Shown one piece after another: positions 1-8,739 of a stretch of DNA of 64,000 nt; position 1 is the first letter of the stretch; each line of letters starts with the position of its first letter. The notes under the pieces were generated by a model. It did not search any database and was not told where the DNA came from. It worked only from the letters and a program-made list of their open reading frames with translations. Source of the stretch: Stieleria magnilauensis (GTDB lineage Bacteria > Planctomycetota > Planctomycetia > Pirellulales > Pirellulaceae). The DNA is taken from contig CP036432.1 of the NCBI GenBank assembly GCA_007753675.1, positions 1,090,394 to 1,154,393 on the forward strand, given 5' to 3'. Both the position numbers and the translations under genes were made by a program.

Positions 1-1
1 G

Positions 2-388
2 GTTGCAGAGCAGCTCAAACAACTGGGCGAGTCCGAATACTTTGCTGTCACGAACTGGGTGCCTGTTTGTGACGGGCTACTTGCGGACGATCTCGTAGAC
101 AATCGCGTTCGTCTTCACGGCAAACTCCCCTTTTGCCCTGTTGGCGGAGACATTCCTGAACGGGAAAACGGTCGCTTGTTGGTTCGCGTTGGAGGCTTTA
201 CGCCAGGCGGTGGCGAAGCGAACATCAGGCTACCGGATGAACCAGGTAGTCGAGCCGTTGGGCCCGTGCGGTTGCTTGTTGGGAAAGAAGGAAAGCGGAT
301 GAAGATCGAAGAAGGGCTCCCATATGTGGCAGTCATCATTGCGCCGCCACCTCTGGAGAGAGTCACGTTACGCGGCGATGCCAAATAG
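2..388 (+). CDS. C-terminal part of an unknown protein (cut by the left edge)
   Basis: An open frame enters from the left edge and runs 128 codons to TAG. An internal Met at base 59 could look like a start, but the frame stays open upstream and reads as ordinary protein (VAEQLKQLGESEYFAVTNWV), so this is the tail of a longer gene. The piece is rich in Gly, Pro, Arg and Val with short beta-like stretches (GRLLVRVGGFTPGGG, PYVAVIIAPPP). I do not recognise the family. A 111-base gap separates it from the hydratase-like gene. Confidence 0.5.
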   Translation, partial: VAEQLKQLGESEYFAVTNWVPVCDGLLADDLVDNRVRLHGKLPFCPVGGDIPERENGRLLVRVGGFTPGGGEANIRLPDEPGSRAVGPVRLLVGKEGKRMKIEEGLPYVAVIIAPPPLERVTLRGDAK

Positions 389-499
389 GCAGATCAAGGT
401 GATAAACCGGAGCCGCCGATCACGCGAATTCTGAAATCATCGTTGTTTGGCGGCGGCCCGATTACCGCCGGTGTCTCTGCGACTCAATCGATTGTTGTC

Positions 500-1282
500 A
501 TGAATGTGGATCAGCTTGCAGCCGAGCAACTTAAAGACTTTGACCGGCAACGTCCCGGTAGTTCTTTCGCGAATCCCGAAGTTTTCCTTTCTGTTGAACA
601 GTCTTACGCGTTGCAGTTCCAGGTAGCAGGGCTTCGCGAGCAGCGCGGTGAACAAGTGGCTGGCTACAAGATCGGCTGCATCAGTCGCACGATGCAAAAC
701 CAACTCGGTCTCGACAGTCCGGTTTTCGGTCACGTTTGGCAGTCAGAACTGCACGCGTCTGGTGGCACGCTCCACGCGACGAGGTTTGATGGGTTAGCGA
801 TCGAAGGTGAGTTCGCAGTCCGATTGGCCGACGACGTGCCGTCTGCTCAATGGTTGCGGCGGAATGCCGAGGTCCTCGCGGCAGGCTTCGTTGTCATCGA
901 GCTTCACAACTATGTCTTCCGTGGATTACCCGATCGACGTGCGGCCGAATTGATTGCCAACAATGCGATTCACGCTGGAGTTGTGCTTCCCGTCGAGGAG
1001 ACGCCGCTTGAGAACGCCGAAGCTCTCTCCTCTGCAACCGTTCGAGTCTTGCGTAACGGCGAGCTTCTCGGAGAGGCTGCGGGAAGTGAGCTTGAGGGCG
1101 GCCCGCTGGCCAGTGTGGTCAGCCTGGCAGAACACCTCGAGAAATACGGCCGCCGATTGCGTCGCGGCCAAGTCGTCCTGACCGGCTCCCCATTGCCACT
1201 TTGGCGCGTGGCGGTCGGGGACGTTATCGAAGTACAATGTGACCCGTTTGGCAAGACGGCGAGGGTGCGCGTTGACGATTAG
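500..1282 (+). CDS. 2-keto-4-pentenoate hydratase-like / fumarylacetoacetase-fold protein
   Basis: A 260-residue protein with the layout of the MhpD/2-oxopent-4-enoate hydratase branch of the FAH superfamily. It has an N-terminal 'GYKIGCISRTMQ' segment, a central acidic 'IEGEFAVRLADDVP' strand where hydratases place the metal-ligating Glu, an 'AGFVVIELHNYVF' stretch, and a C-terminal 'VVLTGSPLPLWRVAVGD' motif like the family's G-(S/T)-x-x-G turn. These enzymes add water to 2-hydroxydienoates in meta-cleavage catabolism, or carry out related decarboxylations. Length fits the family (about 260). An upstream TTG at 443 would add 19 residues of no family character, so I prefer the ATG. No other catabolic gene is adjacent, so the substrate is unknown. 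Confidence 0.8.
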   Translation: MNVDQLAAEQLKDFDRQRPGSSFANPEVFLSVEQSYALQFQVAGLREQRGEQVAGYKIGCISRTMQNQLGLDSPVFGHVWQSELHASGGTLHATRFDGLAIEGEFAVRLADDVPSAQWLRRNAEVLAAGFVVIELHNYVFRGLPDRRAAELIANNAIHAGVVLPVEETPLENAEALSSATVRVLRNGELLGEAAGSELEGGPLASVVSLAEHLEKYGRRLRRGQVVLTGSPLPLWRVAVGDVIEVQCDPFGKTARVRVDD

Positions 1283-1399
1283 AAACGCTGAGCCATTGCG
1301 TGAACAGTAGCGGCGAAGGCGTCGCGTACGCGTATTTGCCGGGAGGATTGCCGCAAAAGTTGTCGTCTGTTTCGTTTCAACCATGAACCAGGAGTTGTA

Positions 1400-1909
1400 G
1401 TGCGGGAACTGAAACGAAGGGTGATTGGGCTATGCCTTGTCCCCGTCCTATTGGCTGTGCTCGATGGATCCGTGACACTGATTGGTCAGCCGGTGGGTTA
1501 CTGGGGCGGAGATTATTCACAAGCTCTCGAAGGTACCCCAGCATTTCGGATTCTTCTTAGACAAGGCCCTGCAGTGTTCATGGCAGGGTTAGCAATCTAT
1601 ATGTCAGCATTTGTTGGCATGATTGTGATGCTGCCGCGAACACTAGCCCTCGCTATTTGCCTTCAATTCACCCTCGGTCACACGATTGGCGCGTTTTCGT
1701 GGATCAACCGCTTTCCGCACACTCGAATGTTGCCCTTCGTCATCAACTCGGTCGCTGCACTCAGTCTAGCGTTAGGCATTCATTGGGTGTGGACGTCCCC
1801 ACTGCAGGAAGACACCTTGTTGGTTTCAAGTTTGCCAACGGTCACTCGCTGGGCACTCGTTGCGACGCTGTGTTTCATCACGATTCTGTTCATGCTTCCG
1901 TGGGAGTGA
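1400..1909 (+). CDS. small multi-spanning membrane protein, unknown function
   Basis: A 169-residue hydrophobic protein with about four predicted membrane helices, at roughly residues 8-28, 53-77, 80-100 plus 110-128, and 147-165. It starts at GTG with a good ribosome site (AGGAG at 1388-1392), and the next residues are basic (RELKRR), which fits a cytoplasmic N-terminus. I see no catalytic motif and cannot name a family. It stands alone, 117 bases after the hydratase-like gene. Confidence 0.65.
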   Translation: MRELKRRVIGLCLVPVLLAVLDGSVTLIGQPVGYWGGDYSQALEGTPAFRILLRQGPAVFMAGLAIYMSAFVGMIVMLPRTLALAICLQFTLGHTIGAFSWINRFPHTRMLPFVINSVAALSLALGIHWVWTSPLQEDTLLVSSLPTVTRWALVATLCFITILFMLPWE

Positions 1910-2380
1910 GTCGACCTGAGGCCCAGGTGCTAGCTGCACCGCACTTTTGATCCGCCGTAGAACGATGTGTTGCACACGGAGCGGCGGGGGGCGGCGCTAC
2001 TGAAATCAAACTCGTTGAACTTAATCGAATTGCTTTACGCTTAGACGATTGACGTGCGGTGCCGATGGTGCGGCGTTGCGTGTGGGTTCCGGGCGTCAGG
2101 CTGGCGCCCGCTTCTTTGATTCTCTGGCCGCAGGTCATCAGCGTTTTGATACAGTCGCCGTCTTGATCTCTTGTGGCCCATCGTGTGATCCGCAGGCGCA
2201 TGACTCCCCCGTCAATTGCGTCGTGTGGTCGGAGAGTGACGACGCTCGATTGAGCGGGATTGAATTTTCGGGGGCAGATTGCGGTGGCTTGCCGGCAAAC
2301 GCTGCGGCGTTGAGCTAAAATTCGGCCATCAGCGTTCGATAGGCGGCGAAGTGAGACGTGGAAGTGAGTCGGCGGAGACG
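1910..2380. other. 471-base gap upstream of the giant secreted protein
   Basis: No convincing gene. Short open frames on both strands lack codon character and ribosome sites. One GC-rich hairpin-like stretch (GGGCGTCAGGCTGGCGCCC, near 2088-2106) has no T tract, so it is not a clear terminator. The promoter and leader of the downstream gene presumably lie here. Confidence 0.4.
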
Positions 2381-5300
2381 ATGAATCAGCATGCACGTAC
2401 GATCCGGTTGCGATCGCGCGATCGGGTGCACCCGCGACGGCGTCGACTCCGCGGCGAGGTTTTGGAACGCCGAGATTTGTTGGCCAGCGACTTCGGTGAC
2501 GCGCCGGCACCCTACCCGACCACGTTGGCAGCCGATGGGGCCCGACACATCGCGACCGGCCCAACGCTCGGGTTCTTTCGTGACACCGAAGCGGACGGAG
2601 TTCCGTCCGTCGTCGCGCAGTCGGACGGGCCTGATGAAGACGGGGTCACGATCGGAAGCCTACGCGTCGGCCAAGTCGGGGCATCGCTGATCGTCAACGT
2701 TCAAGGTGGTCCGGCGAAGCTCGATGGCTGGATCGACTTCAACCGCAACGGCCGGTGGGACGGCGGATCGGAAAAGATCGCCTCCTCCATATCGCTGGTG
2801 AGTGGTTTCAGTACCTTGAATTTTGATGTGCCCATCGATGCCAAACCGGGGTTGTCGTTCGCCCGCTTTCGATTGTCCACAGTGGGAGGGCTCGGCGTGA
2901 TCGGCGAAGCGGCCGATGGTGAGGTAGAAGACTATCCGCTGACGATCGGCGGGCTTGCCGCGACAGATGCGGTGTTGCCGCACGAGTTGATTGGAGTGGC
3001 AGGAACGCCGGAAATTGCAGCGTTCACAACGTCTGACATGGACGGTGATGGTGACGTGGATTTGATTGCAACGTCCCCCGCGACGAACCAGTTGCTGTAC
3101 TTCGAAAATGACGGGGGGGAGCAATTTGAGCAGCACGTGATCGACCAGGTCAACGCGACCGAGATTGTTGTCAGTGACCTGGACCGGGACGGTGACACGG
3201 ACATTGTCATCGCACAGGGCGCGGGCGACCGAGTCGTTTCCTGGTATGAGAATACTTCCCCTGGAGTTTTTGTGGCTCGTTCGATCAACATCAGATTCTC
3301 ATCATTCGGGGTGACCACGTTAGACGTTGGCGACATTGATGGAGACGGCGATATCGACATCGCGTTCGGGGTACCTCGCGACGATAGCGTGTATTGGTTT
3401 GCCAACCGGGGTGACATGAACTTTGACTTCCGATCGACGAGCACGTTTGGTTTCATTGCGGACACGCCCCGCGACCTGACCCTCGTCGACTTTGAAGGCG
3501 ACGGAGACCTGGACATTTTTGTCTCTGACGAAACGGCAAACGATTCCACGGGAATTGTCTACTTTGAAAACCTGGGGGCGTTAGGCTTTGGGATCGACAG
3601 CGTGGGCGGGGTTGCCAATCGTACGTTTGTGTCGTTCGACGTTTCCGACATCGATGGCGATGGTGATCTTGATCTGCTGACGGGAGCATCGACCGGGACG
3701 ATCGAATGGTTCGAGAATCGCGGGACCGGCGTTTGGTTCAATGGCGGAACGATTCGATCGGCGGGCAATCCGGTCGGCACCGTCCAAACCGGTGACCTGG
3801 ACGGTGACGGTGACTTCGATGTGGCGGCGACACTTGTTGATGACGATCAAGTCGTTTGGTATCGCAACGATGGGGCTGAGAACTTTACCGAAGTGTTGGT
3901 GCGGTCGATCGATGCACCGAATCCAATCGCCATCGTCGACCTGGATCAGGACGGTGATCTGGACGTTGTGACTGCGGCCGCGGGAGACGACGGCTTCGTT
4001 TGGCATCGCAACATCAACGCGCCCGATTTTGGAGATGCCCCGGCGCCTTATCCGACGTTGCTCGCTGACCGCGGTGCCTACCACGTGGCGACGGGACCCA
4101 GACTGGGAGCGACCCGCGATGTCGAAACCGATGGGATGCCGTCGCCAAACGCCGACGGCGACGGGCCCGATGAGGACGGCGTTTTATTCGGCGATATCGA
4201 ACCCGGGCAAATGGCCGGATTCAATATCGATCTACAAAACGCATCAAGCGGGAAAGTCACCGCCTGGATCGACTGGGATGACGACGGGATTTGGGAAACT
4301 GATGAGAGAATTCGTACCGGTGCCGACGTGATCCCTGGTCTGCAAACGTTGAATTACAACGTTCCCGCGGACGTCCAACCGGGCCGGCGCATGGCCCGAG
4401 TCCGACTCGCATCAGAGACCATCACCGACCCCACCGGCTACGCCGCCGACGGTGAAGTGGAGGACTTCCAGATTGCGATCGGCGGGGACGTCGAGGTCGT
4501 TCTGCCTGATTCGCTATCCAGCGACGTGTATGTGGAACTCAGCGGTAGCGACCTGCAGGTGGTCAGCTCTACCTTGCCGACGCAGATTTTCTCGTCGACT
4601 CCTTTGGCTACGACCCGCTCGTTGTCGATTCGAATGGGGGCCTTCGACAACGGAACCTATCGTAGTCGCGTCGTCGTTGATTTCCGTGACGGCTTCTTTT
4701 CCCTTCCCGGTGGGATTCTGATCGAAGGGCAATGGGTGAACGGGATACCGCAAAGCCGCCAAAATGTTGAAATCATCGGCACGGGAGCCACCAACGCAGT
4801 CTACAGGACGGAGAATCTACCGCTGGGCAACGGTCGGTTCGAAGTCGAGCAGGGTGGGATTCCGTCCGTGATTCGCTTGAAGGAGATCAACGATGTTCGC
4901 ATCAATCAGATGGTACAGATCACGATTGATGGTGATCTGGAGCTTCGATTCAATGAGCTGTATCTCGATGCGGATGACCCCATCAAATTGGGGCCGGTGA
5001 CCAAGTTCACTGGAGGGCAGCTCGATACCCTCCATTCCACCAGTCCGATCGTGTTCGGCAGAGATTTGATCGTAGATGTCGTCTACCGTGGCGGAATCAA
5101 GGTAGGAGCCTTTGCAGATCTCTTCTTCGCCCCGAGCTATAGCGGAGACTTTTCGTCGAGGACGTACCAGGACCATCCTCTCGGGACCGAATGGGGAATT
5201 CGAACGGACGAAGCGTTTTTCTATACGCTGCAATTGTTCGACGTCGCCCAAGTTGGTGGAGTCGTCTTGAACAACCGTCCCGATGACACTCAACGATCCA

Positions 5301-5821
5301 CCGTGACCGAGGTCAACGTTGAAATCGAAGGTTACGTTGAGGTCGATCCGGGGGCATTTCAAGTCAGAAAGCGTGGCACCGGTGGTGGAACCGTCGATCA
5401 CAGCGTGACGGTTGCGACGGTCCAAGGAAATACGGTCGCCACCCTTGCGTTCAGCGGAGCGATGACGCGTGGCGCGAATCATGCGTTGGTCGACGGCAAC
5501 TATGACTTGACGATCGATCCCACGAAAGTCCGTCGCCGTCGCAGCACCGTCATCCTCGATGGAGACGGTGATCAACTTTCGGGCGGAACGTTTGAATTTG
5601 GGGTCGCAGAAACAGACGGGTTCTTTGCACTCTACGGAGATAGCGACGGCGACCGCGACGTCGACGGCCAAGACTATGGCCGTTTCGGATTGACGTTTTT
5701 GAAATCGGAGAACGACCCGTTATTTAATTCCGCTTTCGACAGCGACGGCGACGGAGATGTCGACGGTCAAGACTACGGCCGTTTCGGTCAACGATTCCTG
5801 ACGACACTGGCATTTGATTGA
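2381..5821 (+). CDS. giant secreted protein: GEVEDY domains, VCBS/FG-GAP repeats, dockerin
   Basis: An 1146-residue exported protein. Residues about 18-35 carry the planctomycete N-terminal sorting signal (basic run, then EVLERRDLLA). Two copies of a DFGDAPAPYPT...GEVEDY module (about 37-185 and 548-695) flank six or more VCBS/FG-GAP propeller repeats with D-x-D-x-D-G calcium loops (DMDGDGDVDL, DIDGDGDIDI, DLDGDGDFDV; about 215-545). A long beta-rich stretch of unknown fold follows (about 700-1080). Two C-terminal EF-hand-like repeats (DSDGDRDVDGQDYGRF, DSDGDGDVDGQDYGRF) form a dockerin-type end. The ATG follows a purine-rich stretch; a longer frame starting at 2279 puts 34 atypical residues ahead of the signal. 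It probably binds calcium at the cell surface or in the matrix; ligand unknown. Confidence 0.9.
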   Translation: MNQHARTIRLRSRDRVHPRRRRLRGEVLERRDLLASDFGDAPAPYPTTLAADGARHIATGPTLGFFRDTEADGVPSVVAQSDGPDEDGVTIGSLRVGQVGASLIVNVQGGPAKLDGWIDFNRNGRWDGGSEKIASSISLVSGFSTLNFDVPIDAKPGLSFARFRLSTVGGLGVIGEAADGEVEDYPLTIGGLAATDAVLPHELIGVAGTPEIAAFTTSDMDGDGDVDLIATSPATNQLLYFENDGGEQFEQHVIDQVNATEIVVSDLDRDGDTDIVIAQGAGDRVVSWYENTSPGVFVARSINIRFSSFGVTTLDVGDIDGDGDIDIAFGVPRDDSVYWFANRGDMNFDFRSTSTFGFIADTPRDLTLVDFEGDGDLDIFVSDETANDSTGIVYFENLGALGFGIDSVGGVANRTFVSFDVSDIDGDGDLDLLTGASTGTIEWFENRGTGVWFNGGTIRSAGNPVGTVQTGDLDGDGDFDVAATLVDDDQVVWYRNDGAENFTEVLVRSIDAPNPIAIVDLDQDGDLDVVTAAAGDDGFVWHRNINAPDFGDAPAPYPTLLADRGAYHVATGPRLGATRDVETDGMPSPNADGDGPDEDGVLFGDIEPGQMAGFNIDLQNASSGKVTAWIDWDDDGIWETDERIRTGADVIPGLQTLNYNVPADVQPGRRMARVRLASETITDPTGYAADGEVEDFQIAIGGDVEVVLPDSLSSDVYVELSGSDLQVVSSTLPTQIFSSTPLATTRSLSIRMGAFDNGTYRSRVVVDFRDGFFSLPGGILIEGQWVNGIPQSRQNVEIIGTGATNAVYRTENLPLGNGRFEVEQGGIPSVIRLKEINDVRINQMVQITIDGDLELRFNELYLDADDPIKLGPVTKFTGGQLDTLHSTSPIVFGRDLIVDVVYRGGIKVGAFADLFFAPSYSGDFSSRTYQDHPLGTEWGIRTDEAFFYTLQLFDVAQVGGVVLNNRPDDTQRSTVTEVNVEIEGYVEVDPGAFQVRKRGTGGGTVDHSVTVATVQGNTVATLAFSGAMTRGANHALVDGNYDLTIDPTKVRRRRSTVILDGDGDQLSGGTFEFGVAETDGFFALYGDSDGDRDVDGQDYGRFGLTFLKSENDPLFNSAFDSDGDGDVDGQDYGRFGQRFLTTLAFD

Positions 5822-5866
5822 ACTCCCCTACGCCGTCGCTCGACTCGCTCAATCAACAGGCCCCGA

Positions 5867-6277
5867 TTAGGCGATCGATTCGAAGGTGTCGGTTTCGGGG
5901 AGCGCGGGGATGGTGCCTTGACGTTCCATCTCGTTGGCTTGGTCGGCGATTTGGGCAAAGCCATCGCGAATTTGACCGAGGAGCTTCTTGCCGGTTGCGT
6001 AGTCCTTGGCGTCGAACTGGACCATCACGAAATGCAGCAGACGCGCGATGTTGAAGGCGACTTCGTCTTCGTCGGGTTTGAGTCCCGCGTGAATCGTCAT
6101 GATGGTTTTTCGCAGCGCCAACTCGTGCTTGCAATACAGCGTTTGGTCGCCCGCTTCGGCGGCAATTTCGCAGGATTCGATTTCGCCGATCGCACGATCG
6201 TAAAGCATCAGCAATAAGTCGACGCGTGTCCAACCACGTTTGATACTCGTTCGTTGGTAGGTCTTGAGCAGATTCAT
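5867..6277 (-). CDS. fliS: flagellar secretion chaperone FliS
   Basis: A 136-residue helical protein of usual FliS length. It opens with the family pattern of a short N-terminal helix then 'KTYQRTSI' and 'LLLMLYDRAIGEIESCEIA', which matches the conserved LYDGAI-type helix of FliS. FliS binds the C-terminal helix of flagellin in the cytoplasm and prevents early polymerisation before export. The gene lies 48 bases after fliD in the same direction, the usual fliD-fliS order, so one transcript is likely. The C-terminal tail (about residues 118-136) is acidic and probably disordered. Confidence 0.85.
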   Translation of the reverse strand: MNLLKTYQRTSIKRGWTRVDLLLMLYDRAIGEIESCEIAAEAGDQTLYCKHELALRKTIMTIHAGLKPDEDEVAFNIARLLHFVMVQFDAKDYATGKKLLGQIRDGFAQIADQANEMERQGTIPALPETDTFESIA

Positions 6278-6325
6278 TCACTATCCCCTGTGCACAAATG
6301 CCGTGTGAAGTTGCCGTATGGAGTG

Positions 6326-8317
6326 TTACTTTTTGTTGTTGCTGAAGTTACCCAGCGACGTTAATTGGGTTGAAATGAAGTTCCCGGTGGTCTGCAGTTC
6401 GTTGATGATGCTTTCCAGCGCCGTGAATTCTGCGATCAGGTATTCACGTTTGGATTCGGTCAGTTTTTCGACCTGTTCGATGGACTTGTCGATCGACGCG
6501 ATTCTGGATTCGAAGGTTTCGTTGACTGTCTTGAGCAGTCCGGTTTCGGCATCCAAGACGCTGCGGATGTAGTCGTTGAGGCGACCGGTGATGCCTTGCG
6601 TCACCGTGAGTTCGGCCTCGCTACCGGAGTTGATCTGGGCGGCCGTGAGGGTGACTTCGACCCGCAAGTCGGCGGTGTTTTCGTTGTCGGGATCGCCGGT
6701 GAGTATTCGTCCGGTTCCTTTGGCGATTTCTTCGACGCCATTGACCAGAAAGCGACCGGCAACGTTTTGGCCGGCATCGTTTTCGCTGCCGGTAAATCCG
6801 AGGATCGAGGCTGCGGTGCCGTTCAGGCTGGAGATGTTGGCGGCGGAACCGTAAGCCTCGGTCGTGATACTGAGTCGGTTGTCACTGCCGACACTGACAT
6901 CGACTTGATGGACGCCGAGGGTGGAGGAACTGTTGATGACCGATTCGAGGTGGGCGGCCAATTCGCTGGTGGTGTAGGTTCCGGGATTCAGTGTCAGGGT
7001 TTCGCTGACGATACTGTCGACGGTGATTTCAAAACTGTTGTTGGTTCCATCGACCACGATGCTTGCTGCGGCGGCGTTGGTGGCGGTGACCAATGCCTGC
7101 TCGGCGGCTTGTGTGATGTCGACTTCGTAGGGCGTTTGAGACGGCTCGGTTCGTCCGGTGCCGCCGAGGAATCGGACACCGGAGCTGGTGGAGACGCCAT
7201 TGAGTCCGAACAGATTTCGGATGTCTTTGACGTCGATACCTTCCAGTTCGCCTTTGAGGGCCTGGTCCAGTTTTGCAGAATCGATGGCCAGTTTCCCCTG
7301 CAGGTCCAGATCGACACCGATTTCACTGAGCCGCGCGACGGCGGAATCGGGCACCGTTTCGGAGACGATGGTCAGCAATTTGTTCTTGATGGTGCTGGCC
7401 GACCGATCGCCCAGCAGTGGGTTACCGACTTCGGTATCGGGGTTGTATTGCGATTGAGTGTCGATGAATTCGATGATCGTGTTGAAGTTATCGACGAATC
7501 CTTGCACTGCTTCCTTGGCCGATTCGGTATCGGCTTCGATATTGATGTTGATCACACCGCCGGGATCGGCCTTGTTGAGTTCCAGGGCGACGTTTTCGAT
7601 CAGGCCATCGACGGTATTGGAGTCGTATTCGGCCGAGATCGCCCCGATACCCGAGCCGAGTTTGACGATCGCGTTGAGCGGGGGTTGAACGGCGGGGCCT
7701 GAAAAATCGGGCAGCACACCGCTCAGCGGATCTTGCGCGCTGTTGACGGTGATGGAATTCACTGCACCGGTGCGTTTTGAAGACAGCAGGATGCGGTGGG
7801 AACCGGCAGCTTGGTCGAACACGATGCTCGCATTGATGTCTTCGACTTGCTCATTGATCGTGTTGACGAAGCCTTTGAGCGTATTGTTGCTGGCGTTGAT
7901 ATTGATCGTCTGTTCGGCTCGGTCGCCGACTTTGAACGTGATATCGCCGCTGGCGATTTGATCGGTGGTCGAGGAGAAGCCTTGCGAGGCGACCTGGTGG
8001 GCGGTGGCGAGTTGCTCGACGCTGATTTGGTAATTGGAGGCGATCGCACCGCTGCCGGGCGTCGCGGTGACGACGTCTTCGTTGGTGCTGGAGGCAACCC
8101 GGGCGTCAAAGACCGAGTTGGTGGCTCGGTTGAGACGCGTCAACGAGGACTGAAGCGTGACTAGTTGCGCCTCGATGCCTTTAAACGAAGTCTGCTTGGT
8201 GGCGACCTCGGCTTTGCGCGAGTTGAACGTATCGATTTGTTGTTGCTGGAACCCGAGCAGGCTATCGATGATGCCGCTGGTGTCAAATCCAGAAACGATC
8301 CCGTCAATGGTGAACAT
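6326..8317 (-). CDS. fliD: flagellar filament cap protein FliD (HAP2)
   Basis: A 663-residue protein. The N-terminus 'DGIVSGFDTSGIIDSLL' is the FliD N-terminal motif and is followed by a coiled coil (about 25-70). The C-terminus has 'RLNDYIRSVLDAETGLLK' and a coiled coil ('ESRIASIDKSIEQVEKLTES'), the FliD C-terminal domain. FliD caps the growing filament and helps flagellin monomers fold into place. The ATG at 8317 is preferred over an in-frame TTG two codons earlier. An insertion between the conserved ends makes it longer than the E. coli protein (about 470), common for the exposed variable domain. It lies directly upstream of fliS. Confidence 0.95.
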   Translation of the reverse strand: MFTIDGIVSGFDTSGIIDSLLGFQQQQIDTFNSRKAEVATKQTSFKGIEAQLVTLQSSLTRLNRATNSVFDARVASSTNEDVVTATPGSGAIASNYQISVEQLATAHQVASQGFSSTTDQIASGDITFKVGDRAEQTININASNNTLKGFVNTINEQVEDINASIVFDQAAGSHRILLSSKRTGAVNSITVNSAQDPLSGVLPDFSGPAVQPPLNAIVKLGSGIGAISAEYDSNTVDGLIENVALELNKADPGGVININIEADTESAKEAVQGFVDNFNTIIEFIDTQSQYNPDTEVGNPLLGDRSASTIKNKLLTIVSETVPDSAVARLSEIGVDLDLQGKLAIDSAKLDQALKGELEGIDVKDIRNLFGLNGVSTSSGVRFLGGTGRTEPSQTPYEVDITQAAEQALVTATNAAAASIVVDGTNNSFEITVDSIVSETLTLNPGTYTTSELAAHLESVINSSSTLGVHQVDVSVGSDNRLSITTEAYGSAANISSLNGTAASILGFTGSENDAGQNVAGRFLVNGVEEIAKGTGRILTGDPDNENTADLRVEVTLTAAQINSGSEAELTVTQGITGRLNDYIRSVLDAETGLLKTVNETFESRIASIDKSIEQVEKLTESKREYLIAEFTALESIINELQTTGNFISTQLTSLGNFSNNKK

Positions 8318-8323
8318 CGTCAA

Positions 8324-8739
8324 TTAACTCGTGGCGAAGTATTGCCGCGTGGGCATTTCGAGCGTCAGGAAGCGGGCTCTCACGCTGCGGGTCGCGTCGG
8401 AACATGGCAGCCCAAGAGCGCAGCACCCTGACGGGTTTCAGTCATCCAAGTTGATCACGTCGCGAGTCCGTTCTGGTCTCACCCCAGATTGCTCCATCGG
8501 AAACCTAGATCGCTTGCATCGTGATGTTCACGCAAAAGTTTGAACCGACGGTAAACCCCCACGCCTAATCCGAAGGACGGCTAAGGTTTCACTTTGCTTA
8601 AAAAAGATCAGCGTACCCACCGCGGTCGCGCCGCCGATTTGATCAGGCGGCGGGAGCGCGGAGAGTACGCTGACGCGGGCCGCCGAGAGTGGAAAGGGTG
8701 GATTTCCAAACTCGGCGGTGAGTCTCAGTCTGGTCTGTC
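8324..8739. other. gap between fliD and the flagellin gene
   Basis: About 416 bases without a gene. The flagellin-proximal part holds a long hairpin with a T tract on the minus strand (listed as a terminator). The rest should contain the fliD promoter, but I found no clear sigma-28 or sigma-54 element. Confidence 0.5.
8600..8673 (-). terminator. terminator of the flagellin gene
   Basis: Read on the minus strand, TCAGCGTAC pairs with GTACGCTGA across a long GC-rich loop that itself folds (GCCGCC with GGCGGC), and the stem is followed by a run of six T. It sits about 70 bases after the flagellin stop codon. Confidence 0.75.

Noticed and set aside
2049..2318. Short open frames ahead of the giant secreted protein.
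   Set aside because: No ribosome site or motif, and they overlap the leader of the next gene.
6596..7702. A 368-residue open frame opposite fliD.
   Set aside because: It mirrors the FliD coding sequence and shows the same Gly/Asp-rich shadow composition; FliD has clear family motifs.
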